NCBI RefSeq assembly: GCF_034274695.1
Contig: NZ_CP128362.1
Span: 5,086,501 to 5,150,500, forward strand
Reading direction: 5' to 3'
DNA: 64,000 bases
Source: Chitinophaga sp. LS1
Lineage (GTDB): Bacteria; Bacteroidota; Bacteroidia; Chitinophagales; Chitinophagaceae
Under the pieces are notes generated by a model. The model had not been told where the DNA came from. It saw only the letters and a program-made list of their open reading frames with translations, and did no database searches. Shown here piece after piece: positions 28,456 to 36,660 of the stretch. Position 1 is the stretch's first letter. The number at the start of each line of letters is the position of its first letter. A program made the translations under genes and the position numbers.

Positions 28456-30030
28456 TCAAGATTGTTTGCTAAAAAGATCTATGTAATCTTCGATTGAACT
28501 TTTAGCAGGTTCTGCTAAAGCTACAGGGGGTAATTCTCCATTTAATGGATTCATCTGGATAGACTGATAATTAAGGATGGATGTTGCTCTTCTTACTTTC
28601 AACTGCTGTTCTACGATAGATTTGAAGTCGTTGGCACTTTGAATATTATTGTTCAAACAATATGTCAATGCTTCGCCAACACTCACTTTGTCCGAAATAT
28701 CAATAGTGTCCCTGAACAACAGCACCTGGTCTCTTATATAACGTGGTTTCACTTCTCGTATGGTCTCTAAAAATTGTCTACCCCGATTTGCATCGTCTTC
28801 CAAAAAACCGCAGACTTCATTAATCAACTTGTCAATCTTAACGGTTTTATCTCTTCTGTGGTCAGTATTTAGTACTTTCTGTCCTTTGCCAACAGCGATC
28901 ATATGTTTGCATAATATATCCCCCTGTAAGTTGGATATAATCAGGTAAATATGCATATCAACACCCACTACTACGGCAGTTCCTTTTCCTTTAAAAGTAC
29001 CCAGTGGTAACGAATAAAAATTACTTTTATAAGAGATGGTGTTATCCTTACGGACCATGTAAATTTCAGGACTGGTAGTTTGTATAAACTCTGGTAAAGC
29101 GCTCAGGTATGGTTGTTCTTTCAGCCATTCTTCATTAGGAAGTAACTTTGTTGTTCCATGAGGCATATTGTTTCCTGTGCGGTTTAGCCACTGTAAAGCC
29201 TCTTCATTTAAATTTTCTATATCGATAAAGCATCTGTTATACAGAAAATTTCTTTTAACGTATTTGACAACGCTTTCAATTTTCCCCTTACTTTCCGGGT
29301 CGGATTTTCGACAGAAATGTAGCTCAAAAGGTCTTTCTCTGGTATATGCCCGGAATGCATCTGTAAGAAGGATATCTCCTATGTTTTCATCTGCTATGAA
29401 GACCTTATCCTGATCGTAGACTAGTTGTTCCGGGATGCCCTTAAAGAAGGAAAATGCCTGTTCATGGCCCATAATAGCCAATTCAGTCGTGAAAGGCCTA
29501 CCAATAAACCAGATATATTTATAACGGGATCGGGATAGTTGAATGGCGATAAAATATATCTTTACCCTTTTACCAGTTCCATTGCGGAGATTATATTCTC
29601 CAAAGTCAGCCTGGGCCTGCTTCCCATAAGGAGACTCTTCCAACATTTCATATTCTCTAAGCGGTTTGATATAAGGCAGATTATATTTGCGACGTACCCA
29701 CATTACAAAATCAAACATGGTCCTAATGGCTGTCTTAGGAAACTCAGGGAAGTTCTCTTTGAGCCAGTCATGCATTTGAGCGGATGATGTATCCTGGTAT
29801 TTCTCCAGCTTTTCCCTAACAAAAGATTCGTAAACAGACAATCCTCTTTGACGTTGTGCTCTTTTCTCTATAAACAGGTTGTATTCTTCCAGGGTCATGG
29901 ACAGATAAGACTTTACCGTCCGCCAGTTAATACCAATAGTACTGCTAATTTTGGCTATTGAAAAGCCTTGTTCGTGTAGTTCTTTAATACTCTGATACAT
30001 CATAATTTTCTTTAAATAAGCATTCATCAT
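28456..30030 (-). CDS. istA: IS21-family transposase IstA
   Basis: 524 residues. An N-terminal helix-turn-helix (KELHEQGFSIAKISSTIGIN, WRTVKSYL) is followed by the rve/integrase core: EMLEESPYGKQAQADFGEY (first Asp), LVYDQDKVFIAD (second Asp) and RKSDPESKGKIESVVKYVKR (Glu). The C-terminal part is a beta-rich Mu-type domain (YSLPLGTFKGKGTAVVV). It catalyses transposition together with IstB. Everything needed looks intact. Confidence 0.93.
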   Translation of the reverse strand: MMNAYLKKIMMYQSIKELHEQGFSIAKISSTIGINWRTVKSYLSMTLEEYNLFIEKRAQRQRGLSVYESFVREKLEKYQDTSSAQMHDWLKENFPEFPKTAIRTMFDFVMWVRRKYNLPYIKPLREYEMLEESPYGKQAQADFGEYNLRNGTGKRVKIYFIAIQLSRSRYKYIWFIGRPFTTELAIMGHEQAFSFFKGIPEQLVYDQDKVFIADENIGDILLTDAFRAYTRERPFELHFCRKSDPESKGKIESVVKYVKRNFLYNRCFIDIENLNEEALQWLNRTGNNMPHGTTKLLPNEEWLKEQPYLSALPEFIQTTSPEIYMVRKDNTISYKSNFYSLPLGTFKGKGTAVVVGVDMHIYLIISNLQGDILCKHMIAVGKGQKVLNTDHRRDKTVKIDKLINEVCGFLEDDANRGRQFLETIREVKPRYIRDQVLLFRDTIDISDKVSVGEALTYCLNNNIQSANDFKSIVEQQLKVRRATSILNYQSIQMNPLNGELPPVALAEPAKSSIEDYIDLFSKQS

Positions 30031-30213
30031 GACAGGAAACTTAAGTTCCCTGCTAATGTGGCATTCTTCTCCGGGAAGGATGAGAAAACCTCTGCATTAT
30101 TGCTGCCGAAAATTATGTATCGTTGTTGCCGTTTCTTCGGCAGCATTGCTGCCGAAAACTCTGCAGGCTTATTCGCCGAAAATTGTGTAGTTGTAATTGC
30201 CGATTACACAAAA

Positions 30214-30857
30214 GTATCCATACCTGCTAAAGGGGCTTAATATTGACAGGAACAACCAGGTTTGGAGCATGGATATCACTTACATTCCGATGGCGAAAGG
30301 TTTTATGTATCTGTGTGCGATTATAGACTGGCATAGCCGGTATTTGCTATCCTGACGCTAGTGGCATCCTGACGCTAAGTAATACCATGACTGTTGATTT
30401 CTGCCTGGAAGCCCTTCAAAAGGCCGTTTCCATCTATGGCACTCCTGAGATCCTAAACACAGATCAGGGAAGCCAGTTTACCAGTGAGGAATTCACCTCA
30501 GCGGTATTAAATGCTGAGATCAAATTCAGCATGGACGGTGTTGGAAGAGCTACAGATAATATTTGTATTGAAAGGTTTTGGCGTAGCATCAAATACGAGA
30601 ACATCTATCTCAATGCTTACGACAGCACGCTGGAATTATACAAAGGAATTCACAGGTATGTGGAATTCTATAATTGGGAACGAAAACATCAAAGCCTTGG
30701 ATATGTTACTCCTGCTGATGTTTATGGCGCTGCTGATAAGTTATCCACATATTCACAGCAATTCACAAAGAGAAAAAAAGTAACAAAAAAAGAGAAAGTT
30801 TATAATAGTAGTAATAGATTTGATTCTTTAATTAATAACCCACCTATTGCTGTCTAA
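30214..30857 (+). pseudogene. IS-B orfB transposase, C-terminal part with a 16-bp insertion
   Basis: Continues IS-B orfB after the IS21-like element: MDITYIPMAKGFMYLCAIID, then a 16-bp insertion at about 30353-30375 that shifts the frame and brings in TGA. From 30387 the frame again reads TVDFCLEALQKAVSIYGTP, DRFW-type IERFWRSIKYEN and the C-terminus. IS-A lacks the 16-bp insertion. Confidence 0.88.
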
Positions 30858-30875
30858 TAAATGGGGAGTATCTAA

Positions 30876-31450
30876 AACTGGCTTCCCTGATCTGTGTTTA
30901 GGATCTCAGGAGTGCCATAGATGGAAACGGCCTTTTGAAGGGCTTCCAGGCAGAAATCAACAGTCATGGTATTACTTAGCGTCCAGGATAGCAAATACCG
31001 GCTATGCCAGTCTATAATCGCACACAGATACATAAAACCTTTCGCCATCGGAATGTAAGTGATATCCATGCTCCAAACCTGGTTGTTCCTGTCAATATTA
31101 AGCCCCTTTAGCAGGTATGGATACTTTTGGTGGTATTTATATGCCTCGCTCGTATTGGGAACCGGATATATGGCCGAAATATCCATTTTTCGCATCAGGC
31201 GCCTAATCCGCTTCACATTGACAACCAGATCATCTGTACTCAAATGTTTGGCCATCCGAACAGCCCCGAAATAAGGATGTTCAAGGTGGAGACGATCAAT
31301 CTGAGCCATCAGCTCCAGATTTTGTTTGCTCTCTCCTTTAGGCTCATGATAATGACTGCTACGGGATACTTCAAGCAATTGACATTGACGTACAATGCTA
31401 AGCTCCGTATCATCCTTGCTTACTATAGCCATCCTTCCAGTTCTTCCCAT
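30876..31450 (-). pseudogene. IS-A orfB transposase, N-terminal part
   Basis: Reads VRQCQLLEVSRSSHYHEP, an HTH_21-type segment (HLEHPYFGAVRMAKHLS), VWSMDITYIPMAKGFMYLCA (first catalytic Asp) and ILNTDQGSQF (second Asp), where the inner IS interrupts. The frame overlaps the end of orfA, as in IS3 elements that use -1 frameshifting. Confidence 0.88.
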
Positions 31451-31742
31451 AGACCTGTTCAGATTTTTTTTTCAACCAGTCATTCTCTACCTTGAGTTGA
31501 CCGATTTGCTTATATAGTTCATCCTTTTCTTCCTGGTGATCTGTTGCTTCAGAATCAGCTTTCTTACCCTGATCAAATACCTGTTCAGAGCCTGATAACA
31601 GCTGTTTCTTCCACTCCGTTATCTGAGTGGGATGTAAATCATACTTCTCAGCCAGCTCTGCAAGTGTGAGTTGTTCTTTTAAGGCTTCTACTGCTACCTT
31701 CGCTTTAAATGCTGCATTGAACTTTCTTCTTCCCTTGTTCAT
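31410..31742 (-). CDS. IS-A orfA, helix-turn-helix protein
   Basis: 110 residues, MNKGRRKFNAAFKAKVAVEA, with LAELAEKYDLHPTQITEWKK, the IS3 OrfA helix-turn-helix, followed by a leucine-zipper-like tail (DELYKQIGQLKVENDWLKKK). The translation is identical to the copy in IS-B. It overlaps orfB by about 40 bp, near an A-rich tract that could support frameshifting to make the OrfAB transposase. Confidence 0.88.
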   Translation of the reverse strand: MNKGRRKFNAAFKAKVAVEALKEQLTLAELAEKYDLHPTQITEWKKQLLSGSEQVFDQGKKADSEATDHQEEKDELYKQIGQLKVENDWLKKKSEQVYGKNWKDGYSKQG

Positions 31743-31803
31743 ATCGTAAATTTAAGATGTTTTTCCACTTAAACTTACTGTCCGATTTTTGGGGAGTATT
31801 ATA

Positions 31804-31873
31804 CTCCCCAATAGGAGCTATTGTCTATAATAATCTTTTCCCCCTCAACTAAAGTATAATCAAATGGCACCAT
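31804..31873 (-). pseudogene. Pentapeptide-like probable immunity gene, 5' part
   Basis: The minus strand reads MVPFDYTLVEGEKIIIDNSS then YWG up to the IS border. The ATG at 31871-31873 lies 86 bp after the stop of the upstream gene (31960). The frame resumes exactly at 26418 on the other side of the IS nest. Confidence 0.75.
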
Positions 31874-31959
31874 AATTTATTAAAAAAGTAATTAAACGCT
31901 CCCAATTTAAGAATAAATCCCGTGGCCTCCACTTTAAAGTAACATCAAAGATTACCTAT

Positions 31960-32421
31960 TCAATAACAAGTAATTGTATCTCCTCTTTCAATTATAATAT
32001 TAATAATGTCATTTGATAGTGTATAATTGTCAGGCAACTTAAGACCCAGCATTTTACTCGTTATGTATTCTATATATCTTTTTTCGCCTTTACTTATGAT
32101 AAATATCTTTCCCGCATTTAAACCAATGTGAAATTGTAAGTCATCTGGTATTAATATTTGAGGATACTTTTTCAAATAAAAAGAGTAATAACTCGGCCAT
32201 ATCCAAAGCCCATCTGTATAAATAATATTAGGGCCGATTAATTCCCCATCTTCATCGTATAAATTGGATATATAACGAACTATCGAAACTCCACTTTCTA
32301 GATAATTACAAATTTCAAATAACTTTTCTTTATCAAGCAAACTATCAGAAAAAAGAGAATTTATTTTTCTAGAGCATGCAATATGCGGATCATGAATTTG
32401 CAAAAAACCGACAGCATTCAT
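31960..32421 (-). CDS. Probable immunity protein
   Basis: 153 residues, MNAVGFLQIHDPHIACSRKI to GDTITCY. It starts 8 bp after the end of the minus-strand RHS toxin remnant and precedes the pentapeptide-like gene, giving a toxin-immunity-immunity order. The central IYTDGLWIWPSYYSFYLKKY is a TDG.W.WP pattern that I have seen in small immunity-like proteins, but no family name is claimed. Cytoplasmic; frame intact. Confidence 0.6.
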   Translation of the reverse strand: MNAVGFLQIHDPHIACSRKINSLFSDSLLDKEKLFEICNYLESGVSIVRYISNLYDEDGELIGPNIIYTDGLWIWPSYYSFYLKKYPQILIPDDLQFHIGLNAGKIFIISKGEKRYIEYITSKMLGLKLPDNYTLSNDIINIIIERGDTITCY

Positions 32422-32429
32422 ATTTCATA

Positions 32430-33385
32430 TTAAGGTTTAAATATTTTAAAAACACCTCGTGGAACTATAGGTTTACCTAACTGAAACCAAGAACCAGGAT
32501 ACCCTACAAACATCGGCCTTGTAGGTGCCACAACCATTCCTTGAGACATTGTAGACAATCGTTGAGCAGCTCCCCCTTCTAATGAACCGGACCAACAGGA
32601 CATCAACCGAATACGAGTACCTGGTTGATAGCCATCAGCAAGCATTTTCGAATACAACTCTTCAACACTCATTCGTTGACCATTAAAAATTAACTCTTCT
32701 CAATTCTTAGCTCCATGTACTACGACATCGAACCATCCTTTTCTAGATGGCAAATTAGCCATACTTTCCAAAACTATTTCATCATTTCCGTAACCTGCTA
32801 ACAATTTACTGCTAGTAGAAAAATCGACCTCCGAAGCAACTTGAACCGATGCAGTGCCTGTCAAATCTAAATATTTTGTTGCACGATATGCTTTGAAAAT
32901 TTTTAAAACCGGAGGCAAAAGGAACAAAATAAGATTTAAGAGGAAAATATTCCGCTCTACCAGAAGCCTTAAGTTCTTGAGTCTTCCCTGCTTGATCTAC
33001 ATAATGAGAATTTCAATAATTGGATGTTTCGTCTAAAGTATGATTGCCAATAATTGAACCTGTTTCAAGACGACCATCTGGTCTAAAAGACTGATTTGTA
33101 TTATTAATTACGTATTCGCCATTTTCTCCCCGTGTAGCATAATTATAGTTAACATGTAATTTCCCAAACCACATATTTCTAACCTCTCCACCATATTCTT
33201 TAGTATAAGCTTGAGCAGGCCTTCTTTCTGCAGCAGTGGGACCCCAAAGTCCAAAAAACAACGCCCCATTTGGATCGACATTGATAAGAGGATTATATCC
33301 AACGATGCTATAATCACTAATGAATGGTCTGGACACTGGATCTGGATTTCATTGCCTACCTATCCTAGAATCATATTCCCAAAAC
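32430..33385 (-). pseudogene. RHS C-terminal remnant with a clan-CD-protease-like toxin
   Basis: The minus strand begins with the end of an RHS core (WEYDSRIGRQ, stop, NPDPVSRPFISDYSIVGYNP, VDPNGA), so the Trp of RQWNPDP is now TGA (33349-33351). A long variable region follows with a second TGA (about 33015), a frameshift near 32900 and a third TGA (32698-32700). The end reads GWFDVVVHGAKN then IRLMSCWSGSLEGGAAQRL and VVAPTRPMF. The HG ... SCxSG pair resembles the His/Cys dyad of caspase-like (clan CD) peptidases. This family call is inference from two motifs. The toxin is clearly inactivated, while the gene after it is intact. Confidence 0.6.
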
Positions 33386-33462
33386 TGTATAACTATTACC
33401 CTCTATGTTAACTTCTTTACTTTTTTCCTGTCCATTATTAATGTTGATATGCACTATGTAGC

Positions 33463-33864
33463 TATGAATCCTTTAACACCATTACTTGGAAGATTTGGAG
33501 CTGGGCTTAAAATTGATTTAAAAAGTTATTTTGTTATTATTGGAGGGGAAAAGGAGATACTAAGGTCCGTTTTACCGGCGTCGTAAAAGGAGATGATTAT
33601 CCTAACACCGAATTCTTTGTTAAGGATGTTAAGGGAAACCCTTTGGCATTAGGTTTTGATGTTCGCGGTGATTCACCATTTAACCTCGGAGGAGGGCCAA
33701 GTGAAACACTATTCCGTTTTGATATAGAAGTGGATCTAAATAAAGACGGCTCATTAGGGAATACTGTCAGATTTAAAGATGAGAAAGGAACATCACATTC
33801 AATGACTTTGAAAGAATGGAATGATAAATACTTAAATGCTGATGTAAATCGAAAAAAAGAATAA
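33463..33864 (+). pseudogene. Toxin-tip remnant upstream of a lipoprotein gene
   Basis: A first frame reads NPLTPLLGRFGAGLKIDL, SYFVIIGGEK. After a shift near 33550 the second frame reads GDTKVRFTGVVKGDDYPNTE, FFVKDVKGNPLALGFDVRGD, TLFRFDIEVDLNKDGSLGN and ends NADVNRKKE at 33864. It has no start of its own. It ends 2 bp before the next gene, the typical toxin/immunity spacing here. The fold is not recognised. Confidence 0.5.
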
Positions 33865-33866
33865 CT

Positions 33867-34361
33867 ATGCGACAATTGCGTACCTTAATTTTATTTTTTC
33901 TATTAAGTTCCTGCCGTACGGAAAAAGAAATGCATATCATTCCGCGTGGATATGTTGGTTGGGTTGTTATCGCTTTTAAACAAAAGGTTGGCGTAAATAT
34001 TGCACTAAAAAATGGATTTAGAGTGTATGAAATACCTGAGAACGGAGTTTTAAAGGTGAAAGAAGACTCAAATGATGGTGTATTTGAAGAGTCAGATATA
34101 TTGTTTCTTCAATGTAAAGGAGATAATTCTTATGACACTTTGAAGTTTTTTACAGGGTGGATAACGGAAAACAGGTTTAAGAAACAACGTATTGAATTGG
34201 AGCCATCTAAAGTAATAGTTCAGGCTCCAGGTGTATTGGGGGGTGAGGCAGTAAACAACTCAGGAGGGTACTTTTATTTTGTTGGCCAAATCAAAGATTC
34301 TATGTTCGCCGAGAAAAGCTATGAAGCATTCCTGATTAAAGCAAATAATATAATCAAATAG
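33867..34361 (+). CDS. Putative lipoprotein with DUF6843-like domain, possible immunity protein
   Basis: 164 residues. A short lipoprotein signal (RTLILFFLLSSC) has Cys17 as lipobox cysteine. Next comes MHIIPRGYVGWVVIAFKQKV, which resembles the (I)P.GY.G.V.I motif of DUF6843 proteins; the assignment is from memory. The rest is beta-rich. The position 2 bp after a toxin-tip remnant suggests immunity. A membrane-anchored periplasmic immunity protein would imply a toxin acting in the periplasm or on the envelope. Confidence 0.6.
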   Translation: MRQLRTLILFFLLSSCRTEKEMHIIPRGYVGWVVIAFKQKVGVNIALKNGFRVYEIPENGVLKVKEDSNDGVFEESDILFLQCKGDNSYDTLKFFTGWITENRFKKQRIELEPSKVIVQAPGVLGGEAVNNSGGYFYFVGQIKDSMFAEKSYEAFLIKANNIIK

Positions 34362-34683
34362 CATGATGAAAAATTGCTGGCTGGAAGTTAGATAAAAAGA
34401 AGCCAACCAATTAATTGAAATAGATAGAAAAGTCTAAGTTTTGTGCTATTGGTTTTTGTTTTAATAAAAATACTGACACGGATGATTTCTTTAGCATTGG
34501 ATTTCGTGATTCAGATTCTGTTTGTATTGATAAGATAATAGGAAAAGTGATAGTTTGTTTCTGAGGATCAACTACTTATTCTTCTGTTCCTAACACGAAT
34601 TTTAGTGAGGTTACATTAAGTCTTGATTACTTGATGGCAAATAATTTGGTAGAGTGTCAGAGAACTAATAGGGAGCGCAAGCA
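34362..34683. other. Eroded coding debris
   Basis: Short frames such as CFNKNTDTDDFFSIGFRDSD and FSEVTLSLDYLMANNLVEC suggest remains of another immunity gene with several stops. Nothing intact is seen. Confidence 0.4.
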
Positions 34684-34971
34684 ATGTATATGGAGGGGTT
34701 AGGCACTGAGGGAAGTATTCTTGTAGATAATGTCGCATCTCGACCTCAAATATTGGAAGCGGCAATTCATCACATGCAAAGAATCAAATATGTTGGAGAA
34801 TATGTGCAAGATGTTTTAAGCAAAGCTCGGTTAGAAATTGAATCTCAAGACCATTTGCTTAAAATTGGAAAGAAAGAGGGGGCTGAATCAGAAATGGCTG
34901 AAATACAAAAGGTTAAGGAGATTTGGCAGAAATTTTATAATACATTAAAGGGAGCTACAAAAAGTGAATGA
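34684..34971 (+). pseudogene. Toxin C-terminal fragment
   Basis: A 95-codon frame (GLGTEGSILVDNVASRPQIL, EAAIHHMQRIKYVGEYVQDV, then a Lys/Glu-rich helix ending KGATKSE). The helical, charged C-terminus and the overlap with the next gene fit the end of a polymorphic toxin. No RHS core or start context is present upstream. The family is not recognised. Confidence 0.5.
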
Positions 34972-35230
34972 AATTATGGAAGTTATAGTTTCGCAGGCTT
35001 TTCAAACAAGCCTTGGTCTAATTGCAGTTTTGAACTTCCCCAATTCTGTTGTTCCGATGGTTAATATGAGATTAATAAAAGGAGATATAATTTATTTAAT
35101 TAAGGGTGTGCAATTTGAAAGTCCAAGACAGAATGAAGCTATGGGTGGTAGACAATTTAGTTGTTTACTTTCTGACAATGCTTGCAATCTTGCTTTTGGA
35201 GATGTATTGAATCTAGCTGATGACGAATGA
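34964..35230 (+). CDS. Small probable immunity protein
   Basis: 88 residues. GTG at 34964 overlaps the end of the toxin fragment by 8 bp and has GGGAG about 10 bp upstream; an ATG four codons later is the alternative. The sequence starts MNEIMEVIVSQAFQTSLGLI and contains VNMRLIKGDIIYLIKGVQFE and GGRQFSCLLSDNACNLAFGD. A copy without the first ~22 codons lies at 22383-22583. The role is inferred from the overlap with a toxin end. Confidence 0.55.
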   Translation: MNEIMEVIVSQAFQTSLGLIAVLNFPNSVVPMVNMRLIKGDIIYLIKGVQFESPRQNEAMGGRQFSCLLSDNACNLAFGDVLNLADDE

Positions 35231-35356
35231 TGCGCAGATCACTAGGACTTATTATGATGGAGTTGTTGAAAAAAGTATGAAAGCAAATAATATTATGGCG
35301 TTCACAAACATTAAAGACTTAATTGAGCCATAACTCCTAAAAAATAAATAAAAATC

Positions 35357-35746
35357 ATGAAGGATGCGATTATAATAACAGATTCAACGTTTGAATTATC
35401 CGACTTTAAGGCCTATGCAAAGCGCTTATTTGAGTTTAAGGAGGCAAATGAATCTAAAATTGAATATTATATTCCCTATGAACAGGAAAGTTATTTTTCC
35501 ATATCAAAAGATAACAGTATGTTCGATCTGATGGAACCCTATGAAAAAAAAATAATAGCGTCTGAATTTGAAACGTTTAATATTTTTGCATGCCTATTTT
35601 ACGACTTTCGTTATGTACAAAGTTTAGTGGCATCTATTCCATCTGAAAGAAAGATTTTTATTGATAATGACCACGGAACAATTATGCGAAAGGAAGACTT
35701 TTTGAGTCTTAATTCTTATGAGGAGTTTATTAAAGGATTTGAATGA
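35357..35746 (+). CDS. Probable immunity protein, apparently 5' shortened
   Basis: 129 residues from the ATG at 35357 (MKDAIIITDSTFELSDFKAY) to EEFIKGFE. In the partial copy at 22630-22860 the same frame begins ~30 codons earlier (MAFRNIKDLIEYITSKKI). Here that extension is broken by a stop and indels at 35330-35345, so this version may be a damaged gene restarted at an internal Met. The sequence is acidic with FETFNIFACLFYDFRYVQSL. No known motif. Confidence 0.55.
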   Translation: MKDAIIITDSTFELSDFKAYAKRLFEFKEANESKIEYYIPYEQESYFSISKDNSMFDLMEPYEKKIIASEFETFNIFACLFYDFRYVQSLVASIPSERKIFIDNDHGTIMRKEDFLSLNSYEEFIKGFE

Positions 35747-35930
35747 AGGGCTTAGTTTGTATGTTTAATTATGCACAAGACGGTGAATTTGAAATTCTCT
35801 TCACAGGTTACTATTCGTATACAGGTTGTGTAACCCCAAAATATAAACTACTGGGGTGTAATTGCCCCTTTTTTATTTTTTAACTCTACGTTTTTCCAGA
35901 GCAACTCTGATGAAAAATTAAACTTAGAAC

Positions 35931-36209
35931 ATGACATTAAGAGATATCATTATTAATATATCCGACATAGATGGGACTTTAACTATCTATATGTTAGATT
36001 TATTCAATCCTGAATCAGATGTAGTTCTCATTGAGCAAGATCAGGCAGATAATAATTTAAAAATAGTTAATGGACAAGAGTATCATTATTTGCTTGAAGT
36101 CTTTTTGGCTAAGGAAATTATCGAAGATTTTGTTGTTACACAAGGCCGAGAACCCTCAACGGAAGAAGCTCTTAAATGGGTATATGATTACGGTATTAAG
36201 GATGGATGA
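35931..36209 (+). CDS. Small protein, DUF7716-like, possible immunity gene
   Basis: 92 residues, MTLRDIIINISDIDGTLTIY to VYDYGIKDG. It begins with a MTL-x-(D/E)-I-I helix, then a beta part (VVLIEQDQADNN) and a helical end (KEIIEDFVVTQGREPSTEEA). The layout recalls small DUF7716-type proteins found beside RHS and CDI toxins, but this is a weak call. It is the last gene of the toxin island before the chromosomal backbone. Confidence 0.45.
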   Translation: MTLRDIIINISDIDGTLTIYMLDLFNPESDVVLIEQDQADNNLKIVNGQEYHYLLEVFLAKEIIEDFVVTQGREPSTEEALKWVYDYGIKDG

Positions 36210-36660
36210 TGTTGTCGTAAGGGAAAATCACACTTGCTTTTTATATTCAAATAAATTTCATTGCATTGCTTGTAGAAGTGCCAACCTTACATAAGCCAGT
36301 TATGCAGGGAGGATTATAGCCCTCTGTTAGATACGATTATACCAAGAATGAAATACTAGGGAAGTTTAATTCAAATATTCTTACTTCTGAAAATATACAA
36401 AATCCTACGTGCAATCTCCCGTTATCCTCTCCATCGGCAGATTAAACCCCATACTGCCAATCCTTTTAATGTCCTTATGTTGTACTTATGGCAGGATCGT
36501 TATAGCTTCACCGGCGTTACCAAAACTCCCTATATACGCACTAATCCGCTTTTCAGTTTTCCTTTTTGCCCCTTTTAAAACAATAACATTTTATTGAAAA
36601 CCAGCCAATTATATCCCCCGTAGATAAAGGTGTTAACAATCCTAATTAAAAATTTCAATT
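36210..36660. other. Island edge, no intact gene, with a radical-SAM 3'-end scar
   Basis: 36372-36462 is a diverged copy of 39015-39105, the 3' end of the minus-strand radical SAM gene plus its flank (shared CAATCTCCCGTTATCCTCTC and CATCGGC). The rest has no gene. The last ~100 bp are the leader of the fasciclin gene. Confidence 0.65.

Larger units (their letters stand above)
27501..30208 (-). mobile_element. IS21-family element (2708 bp)
   Basis: Terminal inverted repeats TGTAATCGGCA / TGCCGATTACA, with TG...CA ends as in IS21, flanked by a 5-bp CAAAA duplication (27496-27500 and 30209-30213). Both ends have arrays of short subterminal repeats (TTTTCGGCAG-like at 27527-27612; complements at 30080-30200). 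It contains istA and istB, both intact, so this is the youngest and possibly active layer of the nest. Confidence 0.92.
26822..30875 (+). mobile_element. IS3-family element, inner copy (IS-B), interrupted
   Basis: The same IS as the outer copy but in the opposite orientation, starting TATAATACTCCCC and ending GGGGAGTATCTAA. Without the IS21-like insert it is 1341 bp, 16 bp longer than IS-A. The 16 bp are a small insertion in orfB (about 30353-30375, a repeat of CCTGACGCTA) that creates a stop. Confidence 0.9.
26422..31803 (-). mobile_element. IS3-family element, outer copy (IS-A), interrupted
   Basis: Ends are TTAGATACTCCCC (left) and, on the complement, TATAATACTCCCC (right), flanked by a CTC target duplication (26419-26421 and 31804-31806). 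Removing the inserted inner copy leaves about 1325 bp. orfA and orfB run on the minus strand. The inner copy sits in orfB with an AAC duplication (26819-26821 and 30876-30878). Confidence 0.9.

Noticed and set aside
30511..30783. Alternative frame within the IS3 transposase (and its copy at 26514-26786)
   Set aside because: It lies out of frame with the conserved integrase residues and appears twice only because the IS is present twice.
32698..33351. TGA decoded as an amino acid
   Set aside because: Ordinary genes in the window use TGA as stop (for example 39013-side and 25-kb genes end normally), and the same toxin frame also needs a frameshift, so it is a pseudogene.
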